Source of the DNA: Thalassospira lucentensis
GTDB lineage: Bacteria; Pseudomonadota; Alphaproteobacteria; Rhodospirillales; Thalassospiraceae
Length of the DNA: 64,000 nucleotides
Direction: 5' to 3'
Assembly (NCBI RefSeq): GCF_001613805.1
Contig: NZ_LPVY01000013.1
Coordinates: 62,001 to 126,000, forward strand
In this document: positions 51,788-59,792 of the stretch, in pieces
Position numbering within the stretch: the first letter of the stretch is position 1
Layout: each line of letters begins with the position of its first letter
Translations under genes and position numbers: made by a program
Notes under the pieces: generated by a model
The model's input: the letters and a program-made list of their open reading frames with translations, nothing else
What the model was told of the DNA's origin: nothing
The model's database searches: none

Positions 51788-53005
51788 ATGACTGTCCAAT
51801 GGAATGACCTGATCGTTCGCGATGCCCGTGCGCTTACCGCATCCGAAATCCGTGATTTGCTTAAAGTGGCCGACCGGCCGGAAATCATTTCCTTTGCCGG
51901 GGGCGTGCCCGACCCGTCGCTTTTCCCGCTGGCCGATTTCAACGCCGTTTATGGTGACCTGACGACCGACGAGGTCGCCGGTCGCAAAAGCCTGCAATAT
52001 TCCATCAGCGAAGGCCTGCCCGCGCTTCGTCAATGGATTGCCGATGATCTGGCCGCCAGCGGGGCAGTGCGCGGGATTGATAACATTCTGATTACCTGTG
52101 GCGCGCAGCAGGGGCTTGATATGCTTGCCCGTTTGCTGCTGGAACCGGGGCGTGAAATCGTCGTGGAAAAACCAAGCTACCTTGGCGCGATGCAGGCCTT
52201 TTCCATGCGCCGTCCGACCTATATCGGGGTGAATATGGATGACGATGGCCCGGTGATTGCCGAACTCGAAGCAGCCTTTGAACGTGGTGTGCGCATTGCC
52301 TATCTGGCGCCGGATTTCCAGAACCCGACCGGGCGGTCCTATAGTCTTGATCGGCGCTTGGCGGTGCTTGAAGTTGCACGTAAATATGGTACGGTCATTC
52401 TTGAAGACGCAGCCTATTGCAAGCTGTCCTACGAAGGCGATGTCTTGCCATCGTTGCTTGCCCTTGATGAAACCAACGGCGATCCGCAGGCCGGAACCAT
52501 CATCCAGCTTGGCACATTTTCCAAAACGCTGGTGCCTGCCCTTCGGATCGGGTGGGTCTGTGCGCCGCGTCCGGTGATCGAACGGCTGGTTCTGATGAAG
52601 CAGGCCGGTGATCTGCATGTGTCGACCATCAATCAGGAAGTCGCCCTGCGTGCGGCACGCAAACTGTTTCCGGGGCATCTGGATACCACCCGCGATGCCT
52701 ATCGCGCCAAACGCGATACGATGCTGGCCGCCCTTGACGAATTCATGCCTGAAACCGTGTCCTATACAAGACCCGAAGGCGGGATGTTCATCTGGCTGAC
52801 CCTGCCGGAAAATATCGATAGTCGCCAATTGCTGGAACAGGCCCTGCACGACGCCAAGGTCGCCTTCGTCCCCGGTCAGGCCTTTTTCTGTGACCACACG
52901 GGCCGTAATACCGCACGTCTCAGCTTCGCCACTGAAAAGGCGGATCGCATTCGCGACGGCATCGAACGCTTGGCATTGCTGATCCGGCGTGTGCACAATC
53001 AGTAA
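51788..53005 (+). CDS. PLP-dependent aminotransferase, 2-aminoadipate/LysN-like
   Basis: The 405-residue enzyme is of the group related to MocR aminotransferase domains but lacks the GntR helix-turn-helix. It has [65 protein letters not shown] and [15 protein letters not shown], with the PLP Lys. It probably transaminates an alpha-amino acid or aminoadipate-like acid with 2-oxoglutarate. It is followed by a cupin after 32 nt and is divergent from the ast operon, suggesting an amino-acid-responsive pair. Confidence 0.87.
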   Translation: MTVQWNDLIVRDARALTASEIRDLLKVADRPEIISFAGGVPDPSLFPLADFNAVYGDLTTDEVAGRKSLQYSISEGLPALRQWIADDLAASGAVRGIDNILITCGAQQGLDMLARLLLEPGREIVVEKPSYLGAMQAFSMRRPTYIGVNMDDDGPVIAELEAAFERGVRIAYLAPDFQNPTGRSYSLDRRLAVLEVARKYGTVILEDAAYCKLSYEGDVLPSLLALDETNGDPQAGTIIQLGTFSKTLVPALRIGWVCAPRPVIERLVLMKQAGDLHVSTINQEVALRAARKLFPGHLDTTRDAYRAKRDTMLAALDEFMPETVSYTRPEGGMFIWLTLPENIDSRQLLEQALHDAKVAFVPGQAFFCDHTGRNTARLSFATEKADRIRDGIERLALLIRRVHNQ

Positions 53006-53037
53006 GGCGTATTGCGAAACACAGCCGAAGGATCATC

Positions 53038-53436
53038 ATGAACATCCAACGCAACGCATCAAAGGCATCGACCAAGGGATCGCCGGATTACTTTACCGGT
53101 ACGGTCCGGATCGACAGTCCGTTTCAAACCACCGATCCGGCGCGCGTCGGCGGTGCCATCGTAACGTTTGAACCGGGTGCCCGCACCGCATGGCACACCC
53201 ATCCGCTAGGCCAGACCGTGATCATCACAAGCGGCCTTGGCTGGGCGCAGCGTGAAGGCGGGCCCCGCGAAGAAATCCGCCCCGGCGATATCGTCTGGTT
53301 CGAACCGGGGGAAAAGCATTGGCATGGGGCGACCGATAAAACCGCGATGACCCATATCGCAATTGCGGAATCCGTCAACGGATCGCCGGTCGACTGGCTG
53401 GAAAAGGTCGAGGACAGCGATTATCTGGGCCAATGA
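53038..53436 (+). CDS. Small cupin, hydroxynitrile-lyase-like family
   Basis: The 132-residue monocupin has motif 1 [17 protein letters not shown] and motif 2 [19 protein letters not shown], giving His-x-His, Gln and His metal ligands. It closely resembles the Mn-dependent cupin group that contains bacterial (R)-hydroxynitrile lyases, but those activities were found by screening and the native role is unknown. It shares the HWHGAT signature with the cupin at 13548. It is probably cotranscribed with the PLP aminotransferase. Confidence 0.85.
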   Translation: MNIQRNASKASTKGSPDYFTGTVRIDSPFQTTDPARVGGAIVTFEPGARTAWHTHPLGQTVIITSGLGWAQREGGPREEIRPGDIVWFEPGEKHWHGATDKTAMTHIAIAESVNGSPVDWLEKVEDSDYLGQ

Positions 53437-53451
53437 TCAGTAGACCCGAAT

Positions 53452-53489
53452 AAAAAGCCCGGCAGGGGTGGGGGACCTTTCTGCCGGGC
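53452..53489 (-). terminator. Intrinsic terminator of the cydAB operon
   Basis: GCCCGGCAG (53457-53465) and CTGCCGGGC (53481-53489) form a 9-bp stem with a 15-nt loop. The leftward transcript then reads TTTTTA. It lies between the convergent cupin and the DUF2474 gene and serves mainly the leftward operon. Confidence 0.8.
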
Positions 53490-53551
53490 CGGAGTTGCTG
53501 ACAAGTGTCAGCAGGTAGACGGTTAAATCCGGTATTTGTGACCGGATCCTC

Positions 53552-53677
53552 TCAGGAAATCCCGGTGATCAGGCTGCGCAGCAAAAGCGACACAGCTCCG
53601 ATCACAAGGATGCCCCCGGCATAGAGCCCGATAAACCAAAGCACGCGGCGAGTTTTGGGGGATGGTGTTAAGGACAT
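53552..53677 (-). CDS. DUF2474 small membrane protein of bd-type oxidase
   Basis: The 41-residue protein has a basic N-terminus (PKTRRVLWF) followed by one TM helix (IGLYAGGILVIGAVSLLLR). This matches DUF2474, the small subunit encoded after cioAB/cydAB-type genes, analogous to CydX. The ATG overlaps the cydB stop by 1 nt (TGATG), so it is translationally coupled to cydB, and the intrinsic terminator follows its stop. It presumably stabilises the oxidase in the inner membrane. The gene is too short for usual gene-finding cut-offs but its context is strong. Confidence 0.82.
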   Translation of the reverse strand: MSLTPSPKTRRVLWFIGLYAGGILVIGAVSLLLRSLITGIS

Positions 53678-54675
53678 CAGTGATATCCTTCGTCACCGAC
53701 CTTGCCCCGGAACACCCAATAGGCATAGGCGGTATAGGCCAGGATGATCGGGATCAGGATGGCGGCACCGACCAGCATGAAGGACAGGCTGTTATCCGGT
53801 GCGGCGGCGGTCCTGAAATCAATCATCGGCGGGACGATATTGGGATAAAGCGTGATGCCGAACCCGGCATAGCACAGGAAGAAAATCCCAAGCGTAATGC
53901 CAAATACCGTCTTTTCGCGGTGCTTTACCGCATGCCAGAGCCAGAAAAGCAGACCGGCCGTGACAATCGGGATCGGGGCCAGGAAAAACAGGTTTGGCAC
54001 ATCAAACCAGCGCGCGGCATAAGCGGGGTGGATATAGCTTGTCATCAGCGACACGACACCAAGATTGGCCGCCATCCAGATGACCGCGGGCTTGGCAAGG
54101 CCACGCAAACGTCCCTGAAAATTGCCTTCCATCTTCATGATCAGCCAGCCGGTGCCAAGCAGGGCATAGCCGACCACAACGGCGGATGCGCAGAACACCG
54201 AAAACGGACTTAGCCAGTCAAACGGGCCGCCAACGAATTTGGCATTTTCAACCGCAATCCCTTCAATAAAGGCGCCCAGCATTGCACCCTGCATAGCGGC
54301 AGCAATGATCGATCCGGCGGAAAAGGCAAAGTCCCAGTGTTTTTGATGATCGCGGCTTTTGAACCGGAATTCGAACGCTACACCACGAAACACAAGGGCC
54401 AGAAGCATGGTGAAAACCGGGATGTAAAACGCGGTCATCAGCAATGAATAGGCCAGCGGGAAGGCGGCATAAAGCCCGCCACCGCCCAGCACCAGCCAGG
54501 TTTCATTGCCATCCCACACTGGGGCAACCGTATTCATCATCCTGCCGCGTTTGGCAGGGTCCTTGATGAAGGGAAACAGAATGCCGATGCCAAGATCAAA
54601 GCCATCAAGCGTGACATAGGCAAAAACGGCAACCGCAATCAGCAGTGCCCAGATCAGTTGATAATCCATGATCAT
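53677..54675 (-). CDS. cydB: Cytochrome bd-type (cyanide-insensitive) quinol oxidase subunit II
   Basis: The 332-residue membrane protein has about nine TM helices. It starts with the CydB motif WALLIAVAVFAYVTLDGFDLGIG (in part) and has VWDGNETWLVLGGGGLYAAFP and VFRGVAFEFRFK. The short length (E. coli CydB is 379) and the DUF2474 partner fit the CIO/CioB branch. With subunit I it reduces oxygen to water using quinol. It overlaps cydA by 4 nt. Confidence 0.92.
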   Translation of the reverse strand: MIMDYQLIWALLIAVAVFAYVTLDGFDLGIGILFPFIKDPAKRGRMMNTVAPVWDGNETWLVLGGGGLYAAFPLAYSLLMTAFYIPVFTMLLALVFRGVAFEFRFKSRDHQKHWDFAFSAGSIIAAAMQGAMLGAFIEGIAVENAKFVGGPFDWLSPFSVFCASAVVVGYALLGTGWLIMKMEGNFQGRLRGLAKPAVIWMAANLGVVSLMTSYIHPAYAARWFDVPNLFFLAPIPIVTAGLLFWLWHAVKHREKTVFGITLGIFFLCYAGFGITLYPNIVPPMIDFRTAAAPDNSLSFMLVGAAILIPIILAYTAYAYWVFRGKVGDEGYH

Positions 54676-56057
54676 TCTCCTGCCTGCGGGAAGGTGGGAT
54701 CGGCAACCGGACGGCTACCGGCGCGCAGCACTTCACCCTTGGGCGAATGGGCAAAGCGCGGGTCCCTGTTCATCGCGCGGATGATATAGGCGGTGCCAAC
54801 CCCGAACACGATGGTATAGACAATAACGAATGCGGCAAGCGATCCGGCAATCGCGGCCGGGGCGACGGGTGATCCGGCTTCGGATGTGCGCATCAATCCG
54901 TAAACCACCCATGGCTGACGCCCGATTTCGGTGGTGAACCACCCGGCCAGAATGGCGATAAAGCCGCTTGGCCCCATGATCAGGGCAAAGCGATGCAGCC
55001 ACGTACAGCTATAAAGCGATTTGCGCCACCGGGCGAACAGGCTGGCAATGCCCAGCAACGCCATCAAAACGCCCAGCCCGACCATGATGCGGAATGTCCA
55101 GAATACGATGGTCGAATTCGGGCGGTCTTCGGGGGCGAAATCCTTTAATCCGGTGATCCTCCCATCCCAGTCATGTGTCAGGATCATCGATCCCAGTTTT
55201 GGGATTTCGACGGCGTATTTTGTTTCCTCTGCTGCCATGTCGGGCCAGCCAAACAGGATCAGCGGGGCACCATTCTGCGTCTCAAAATGGCCTTCCATCG
55301 CGGCGACCTTGGCCGGTTGATGTTCAAGGGTATTAAGCCCGTGCATATCACCCGCCACGATCTGGATCGGGGCGACGATGGCCGCCATCCACATTGCCAT
55401 GGAAAACATGATCCGTGCCGCGCGGTTTTCCCGATCACGCAGCAAATGCCACGCACCGACGGCACCGACAACTAGTGCGGTGGTCAGAAATGCCGCCAGA
55501 ACCATATGGACAAGCCGGTACGGGAAGCTTGGATTGAACACCACATCCCACCAGCTTTCGACAACCGCCCGGCCATTTTCGATGATATGGCCGGTGGGGG
55601 GTTGCATCCAGCTATTGGCCGACAAAATCCAGAAGGCCGAAAACAGGGTGCCGATCGCAACCATGGTGGTCGCGGTGAAATGCAATTTCGGTCCGACACG
55701 GTTAAGGCCAAACAGCATGATGCCAAGGAAACCGGCTTCGAGGAAAAAGGCGCTTAGCACTTCATAGGCCATAAGCGGCCCCAGAACCCCGCCGGTAAAT
55801 TCCGAAAACGGTCCCCAGTTCGTTCCGAACTGATAGGACATCACAATGCCGGAAACCACGCCCATGCCAAAGGCCAGCGCAAAGATTTTCAGCCAGAATT
55901 TATATAGCGCCAGATAGGCATCATCGCGCGTGCGCAGCCAAAGCGCTTCGAGCACGAAAAGGAAACTGGCCAATCCAATGGTAAAAGATGGAAAAATGAT
56001 GTGGAACGAGATGGTAAAGGCGAATTGTATGCGGGCCAATATATCGGGATCAAACAT
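54672..56057 (-). CDS. cydA: Cytochrome bd-type (cyanide-insensitive) quinol oxidase subunit I
   Basis: The 461-residue haem-binding subunit has FAFTISFHIIFPSFTIG (haem b595/d His region), the Met/His haem b558 region, GWFTTEIGRQPWVVYG and a short Q-loop (E. coli CydA is 522), which places it in the CIO/CioA class. It oxidises quinol at the periplasmic side and reduces oxygen without proton pumping, aiding growth at low oxygen or with cyanide, sulfide or nitric oxide. The 192 bp upstream to the next gene contain short GCATTGTGCATTGCG repeats but no recognisable FNR/Anr box. Confidence 0.92.
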   Translation of the reverse strand: MFDPDILARIQFAFTISFHIIFPSFTIGLASFLFVLEALWLRTRDDAYLALYKFWLKIFALAFGMGVVSGIVMSYQFGTNWGPFSEFTGGVLGPLMAYEVLSAFFLEAGFLGIMLFGLNRVGPKLHFTATTMVAIGTLFSAFWILSANSWMQPPTGHIIENGRAVVESWWDVVFNPSFPYRLVHMVLAAFLTTALVVGAVGAWHLLRDRENRAARIMFSMAMWMAAIVAPIQIVAGDMHGLNTLEHQPAKVAAMEGHFETQNGAPLILFGWPDMAAEETKYAVEIPKLGSMILTHDWDGRITGLKDFAPEDRPNSTIVFWTFRIMVGLGVLMALLGIASLFARWRKSLYSCTWLHRFALIMGPSGFIAILAGWFTTEIGRQPWVVYGLMRTSEAGSPVAPAAIAGSLAAFVIVYTIVFGVGTAYIIRAMNRDPRFAHSPKGEVLRAGSRPVADPTFPQAGE

Positions 56058-56249
56058 TGGCGTTGGTCCTTTTGTCAGGCAAAGCCCTCCTGTACGGCCG
56101 CGTTTTTCGCTGCAATGCGAAATCGCTCATTGCATGACCTGATCCCATGAAAACAAAGGATCAGGGGCCGTGTTCATAAGAACAATTAGATAAAGTTCCC
56201 GCATGCATTGTGCATTGCGTATTCGCAATTTTGATCTGGAAAAATTCGA

Positions 56250-57143
56250 TCATGCGTTTGTGGAAAGGCAAAGCTTTTCCAGCGCCAGCGAACTTTGCGT
56301 CTGGCGGCGTTCCTTGTGGCGCAGCATCATGAATTTGCGCGGGCGGATGTGAAATGCTGCCCGGAAAAGCCGCCCCTGCGCGATCAGGGAACTGACGGCA
56401 AAGCTTGAAACGGCGGTGGCGCTGATGCCGGTTTCAACCGCGGTAATCACCGCCTCGTTTGCCGGTAATGTCAGGGCAATTTTAAGTTTTTGCGGATCAA
56501 CGCCCGACTGGCGCAGGGCATTTTCAAATTCCGACCTTGTGCCGGAACCGGTTTCGCGGAGCACCCAACTGCTTTGGGTTGTCAGGTCCTGCGCGCTTAG
56601 CGGCCTTCCATCGGCCCATGGATGCTTGGGCCCGACCACGATCACCAGGGCGTCTTCGGCGACTTCGCGCATGGCGAGGACGGGTTCATTTACGTCGCCT
56701 TCGATAAAGCCGATATCGGCGGCACCACCACGGACGGCGTCGGAGACGGTCTTGGTGTTGCCAATCGTCAGATTAATGGCAATACCGGGATACTGATCAT
56801 GAAACTGCATCAAGAAGGGTGGCAGCCAATAACTGGCGATTGTCTGGCTGGCATAGACGTTAAGTTCACCACGCAGCAATCCGCCAAGTTCGGCCAGTGT
56901 CAGTTCGGCGGCGCGTGCGCGTGCCAGTGTCGCCTTGGCCTCGTTTAAAAACAGCCGCCCGGTTTCGCTAAGCTCTATCCGCCGTCCGACCCGATGGAAC
57001 AATGCAACGCCATAAAACCCTTCAAGGTTCTTGATCGCCGAACTGACCGCGGAGGGGGTCAGGCCGATTGCATCGGCGGCCTTTGTCAGATGTTCGCGTT
57101 CGGCCACGGCAACAAAGATGGCGAGTTGCTCAAGCGTCATCAT
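56250..57143 (-). CDS. LysR-family regulator, YeiE/CysB-like
   Basis: The 297-residue protein has an N-terminal winged helix-turn-helix (LEQLAIFVAVAEREHLTKAADAIG, with LTPSAVSSAIKNLE as the recognition part). The effector domain (about 88-290) carries GELNVYASQTIASYWLPPFL and VVGPKHPWA. It is divergent from a YeiH-type exporter, as yeiE is from yeiH in enterobacteria. The start at 57143 (MMTLEQ) is chosen because the upstream in-frame extension would run through the T-N11-A operator at 57161-57179. Confidence 0.88.
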   Translation of the reverse strand: MMTLEQLAIFVAVAEREHLTKAADAIGLTPSAVSSAIKNLEGFYGVALFHRVGRRIELSETGRLFLNEAKATLARARAAELTLAELGGLLRGELNVYASQTIASYWLPPFLMQFHDQYPGIAINLTIGNTKTVSDAVRGGAADIGFIEGDVNEPVLAMREVAEDALVIVVGPKHPWADGRPLSAQDLTTQSSWVLRETGSGTRSEFENALRQSGVDPQKLKIALTLPANEAVITAVETGISATAVSSFAVSSLIAQGRLFRAAFHIRPRKFMMLRHKERRQTQSSLALEKLCLSTNA

Positions 57144-57160
57144 GGCGTCTATCCATAAAT

Positions 57161-57179
57161 CATTCGAAAATGTCGAATG
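57161..57179. promoter_or_regulatory. LysR-type T-N11-A operator
   Basis: CATTCG-N7-CGAATG is a perfect 6-bp-arm dyad containing the T-N11-A pattern typical of LysR boxes. It lies between the divergent lysR and yeiH-like genes, 17 bp before the lysR start. ATTCGA occurs again at about 57194, hinting at a second half-site toward the exporter promoter. Confidence 0.6.
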
Positions 57180-57255
57180 AAATATCAATTTTTATTCGAT
57201 GGATGTAAATGATTGATCGTGTGATTTTCTGCCTGTCACATTTCACAGGCAAATC

Positions 57256-58260
57256 ATGTTTTTTAAAGCGCACCTGAAATCTCTTTTGCCCGGTCTGTTC
57301 CTGACCACGGCGATTGCGTTGATCGCGAAGCTGGTCGAGCAGGCGGAGCGTAGCCTTCTGGGGCATGGCTGGATCGAAAGTCTGGTTTTTGCGATCCTTC
57401 TGGGGGTAGTGGTGCGATCCGTGTTCGGCCTTGCCAAGCCGTTTCATGACGGTGTGCGGTTTTGTGGCAAGACGGTGCTTGAAATTGCGATTGTTTTACT
57501 GGGTGCGTCAATCAGTGGGCAGGCCTTGGGGCAGGCGGGTCTTGGCCTGATTGCGGCCATCGTTCTGGTGGTTTGTGCCAGCCTGTTTTTAAGCTTCCAT
57601 ATCGGGCGGGCACTTGGCCTTTCGAAGCATTTGTCGATGCTGGTGGCGTGCGGCAATTCGATCTGCGGCAACTCGGCGATTGCCGCCACCGCCCCGGTGA
57701 TTTCGGCAAAATCCGATGATGTTGCGGCATCCATCGCCTTTACCGCTGTTCTGGGGGTTCTGTTTGTTTTTGCCCTGCCGCTGGTGCATGTCGGTCTGGA
57801 TCTGAGTGCCGCGCAATATGGCATCTTTTCCGGGCTGACGGTTTATGCCGTTCCGCAGGTTCTGGCCGCGACCGCCCCGGCAGGAGCCTTGGCCGTGCAG
57901 GTCGGCACCCTGGTCAAGCTGATCCGCGTTCTGATGCTTGGCCCGGTGATCTTTACGCTTGCCCTGATGGGCGGGCGCAAACGCGAGGTTCGCCTGCCTC
58001 TGACCCAGATGGTGCCGTGGTTCATTGTCGGGTTTGTGGCCATGATGGCAGCCCGTTCGTTTAGCCTGATCCCCGAAATCGCGCTGGAACCGATGCGCAC
58101 AATTTCATCCTTCCTGACCATCCTTGCCATGGCGGCACTGGGGTTAAGTGTCGATATCCGAAGCGTCATGCATGTTGGAGGGCGGGTGATTGCCGCGGCC
58201 CTTCTATCGCTTCTGGTGCTGTGCGCGCTGGGATTTCTGGCTCTGGTGATTTTGGCCTGA
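57256..58260 (+). CDS. YeiH family putative sulfate/sulfite exporter
   Basis: The 334-residue inner-membrane protein has about ten TM helices. It carries the UPF0324/YeiH signature VACGNSICGNSAIAATAPVI, plus LGASISGQALG and GLTVYAVPQVLAA. Family members are annotated as putative sulfate exporters, and some are tied to taurine or cysteate breakdown; the transported ion here is not established. It is divergent from the LysR gene, the likely regulator, and a terminator follows. Confidence 0.87.
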   Translation: MFFKAHLKSLLPGLFLTTAIALIAKLVEQAERSLLGHGWIESLVFAILLGVVVRSVFGLAKPFHDGVRFCGKTVLEIAIVLLGASISGQALGQAGLGLIAAIVLVVCASLFLSFHIGRALGLSKHLSMLVACGNSICGNSAIAATAPVISAKSDDVAASIAFTAVLGVLFVFALPLVHVGLDLSAAQYGIFSGLTVYAVPQVLAATAPAGALAVQVGTLVKLIRVLMLGPVIFTLALMGGRKREVRLPLTQMVPWFIVGFVAMMAARSFSLIPEIALEPMRTISSFLTILAMAALGLSVDIRSVMHVGGRVIAAALLSLLVLCALGFLALVILA

Positions 58261-58274
58261 TCCTGAACAGAAAA

Positions 58275-58306
58275 GCCGACGCCAGTTTCCCGGCGTCGGC
58301 CATTTT
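58275..58306. terminator. Intrinsic terminator after yeiH-like gene
   Basis: GCCGACGCC and GGCGTCGGC form a 9-bp stem with an 8-nt loop, followed by CATTTTT rightward and preceded by AAAA for the leftward direction. It is shared by the convergent exporter and OB-fold genes. Confidence 0.85.
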
Positions 58307-58338
58307 TATATCTTCAGGTAACGGTTATCTTTAACGGG

Positions 58339-59037
58339 TTACTGCATGTAGGTGTCGCTGTCATTCATGACGACAATCGACGATGCAACAAGCTCCCGGT
58401 CGGTAAACAGGCCGGCTGCATCCATCTCCCCGGCGACCGAAACCCGATCCCCGGTTTTGATTTTCTGATAGGCCTGTCCATCGGCACTGTTTTCCGGCAC
58501 ATCACTGGTATCGACAGTGATTGATGTGTTGCCGGTATTCAGGGCAATTTCATCTTCGCGGATTTCCGTGACCTCGCCGGTGAATGTCACCCATTCGTCG
58601 CCTGTTGCGAGGCCGCTATTGTTCACAAAGCCGGTGCGATCCTCGCCATTGGTGTAATAGGCACCGCGTTCCGGGAGGAAGATCGACGTCGCGACAACCA
58701 TCTTGTCGGTGAAGAACCCTTCGGAAACTTCACCATTAACGCGGACCTTGTCGCCAGCTTTGATGAAGCCTTGGTCGAACCAGGTGTAATCGGTCATGTC
58801 GACGGCAATTTCGCCATTGCCATAGTTCATTGTGAACTGGTTATCGGTAATTTCTTTTACCGTCCCCGAAAGATGCACCGATTCCGCTTCGTTAAGGGTT
58901 GCAGGATTTTTCTGCGTTGACTGCTGCGTCGTTTCGGGAAGTTGCGGATTTTCTTTCTGCTGCCCTGCTGCCATCGCGGGGGCTGTCCCCAGAGCAATAG
59001 CGGAAAGGGCGGTCAGTGTAATCATTGAGCGTCGCAT
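58339..59037 (-). CDS. Secreted tandem OB-fold protein of unknown function
   Basis: The 232-residue protein has a signal peptide (ITLTALSAIALGTAPAMA, cleavage before AGQQ) and a Gln/Thr/Asn-rich linker. Two similar beta-rich modules follow: HLSGTVKEITDNQFTMNYGNGEIAVDM (about 54-125, quoted for HLSGTVKEI) and TFTGEVTEIREDEIALNTGN (about 150-225). Both have GDKVRVNGE / GDRVSVAGE strands and end at ATSIFLPE / ASSIVVMN, so they look like an internal duplication of a bacterial OB-fold/DUF5666-type domain. The ligand and partner are unknown. It is a single-gene unit. Confidence 0.72.
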   Translation of the reverse strand: MRRSMITLTALSAIALGTAPAMAAGQQKENPQLPETTQQSTQKNPATLNEAESVHLSGTVKEITDNQFTMNYGNGEIAVDMTDYTWFDQGFIKAGDKVRVNGEVSEGFFTDKMVVATSIFLPERGAYYTNGEDRTGFVNNSGLATGDEWVTFTGEVTEIREDEIALNTGNTSITVDTSDVPENSADGQAYQKIKTGDRVSVAGEMDAAGLFTDRELVASSIVVMNDSDTYMQ

Positions 59038-59174
59038 AATGTGATGCTCCTTTTGTGTTGGAATTCAGTTCCGGGCGCTTTGCGTCCCGGTGTCGCTTTC
59101 CAATTGCAGAACACATGCAGTAGGGACGTTGTTCCAGATTTTTTCGCAATAATTTTAATGGCTTCGATAGGGAT

Positions 59175-59215
59175 AAAAAAAAGCCCGTCGCCTGTTCGGG
59201 GGGATGGCGACGGGC
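59175..59215 (-). terminator. Intrinsic terminator downstream of DUF779
   Basis: On the leftward strand GCCCGTCGCC and GGCGACGGGC pair over 10 bp with a 13-nt loop, followed by eight T residues (59182-59175). It lies about 100 nt past the DUF779 stop and closes the aldehyde dehydrogenase-DUF779 operon. The rest of 59038-59316 is the OB-fold gene's upstream region, with nothing else clear. Confidence 0.88.
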
Positions 59216-59316
59216 AAGGGGAAGATGCGTCCGGCATCTTCAGACATTGCGGAGCAGACTCTTTGGGAGGCAGGGATCGCGCAATGTCACGGGTAGATCT
59301 GCGTTGGTAATCTTCT

Positions 59317-59730
59317 TTACGTTCTTGCTTCTTTTTTAGATTGCTCGTTTCCTTGTTTGGCGTGTTTCAGTGCATTCCATTCGTCATCGGTGAAGATGCG
59401 TGATCGGGTCAGAAAGCGTTTGCCTTCGGGTCCCTCAAGCGAAAACATCCCGCCGCGTCCATCCACGACGTCAATAATCAGCTGTGTGTGACGCCAATAT
59501 TCGAATTGCGCGCGTCCGATATAAAACGGGCTGCCTTCAATTTCGCCCAGTAACACATCCTGATCGCCGGTTTTGAATTCCCCATTCGGAAAGCACATCG
59601 GTGCACTGCCGTCGCAGCATCCACCTGACTGATGAAACATCAGCGGCCCGTGAATGTCCTTGAGCTTCCGGATTAGGGCTATGGCCGCATCGGTGGCTGT
59701 GACCCGTGCCGGAATTTGGTCTGTTGTCAT
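59317..59730 (-). CDS. DUF779 domain protein
   Basis: The 137-residue soluble protein carries the DUF779 core FHQSGGCCDGSAPMCFPNGEF and QFEYWRHTQLIIDVVDGRGG. The paired Cys (GGCCDGS ... MC) suggests metal binding or redox chemistry, but the function is not known. It is almost always encoded beside ExaC/AcoD-type aldehyde dehydrogenases, as here (downstream by 62 nt). The start at 59730 (MTTDQI) has AGGAGG 5 nt upstream. Confidence 0.87.
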   Translation of the reverse strand: MTTDQIPARVTATDAAIALIRKLKDIHGPLMFHQSGGCCDGSAPMCFPNGEFKTGDQDVLLGEIEGSPFYIGRAQFEYWRHTQLIIDVVDGRGGMFSLEGPEGKRFLTRSRIFTDDEWNALKHAKQGNEQSKKEART

Positions 59731-59792
59731 GACAACCTCCTCTGTATCGGGAAGGGCCGGGGACGAACAGGACCCCGGCCAGAACATTCCGA

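Noticed and set aside
53523..53726. 67-codon frame overlapping the end of cydB
   Set aside because: It is out of frame with the DUF2474 gene, which has TM character, context and coupling to cydB.
56058..56249. FNR/Anr box upstream of cydA
   Set aside because: No TTGAT-N4-ATCAA-like dyad could be found; only short unrelated GCATT repeats.
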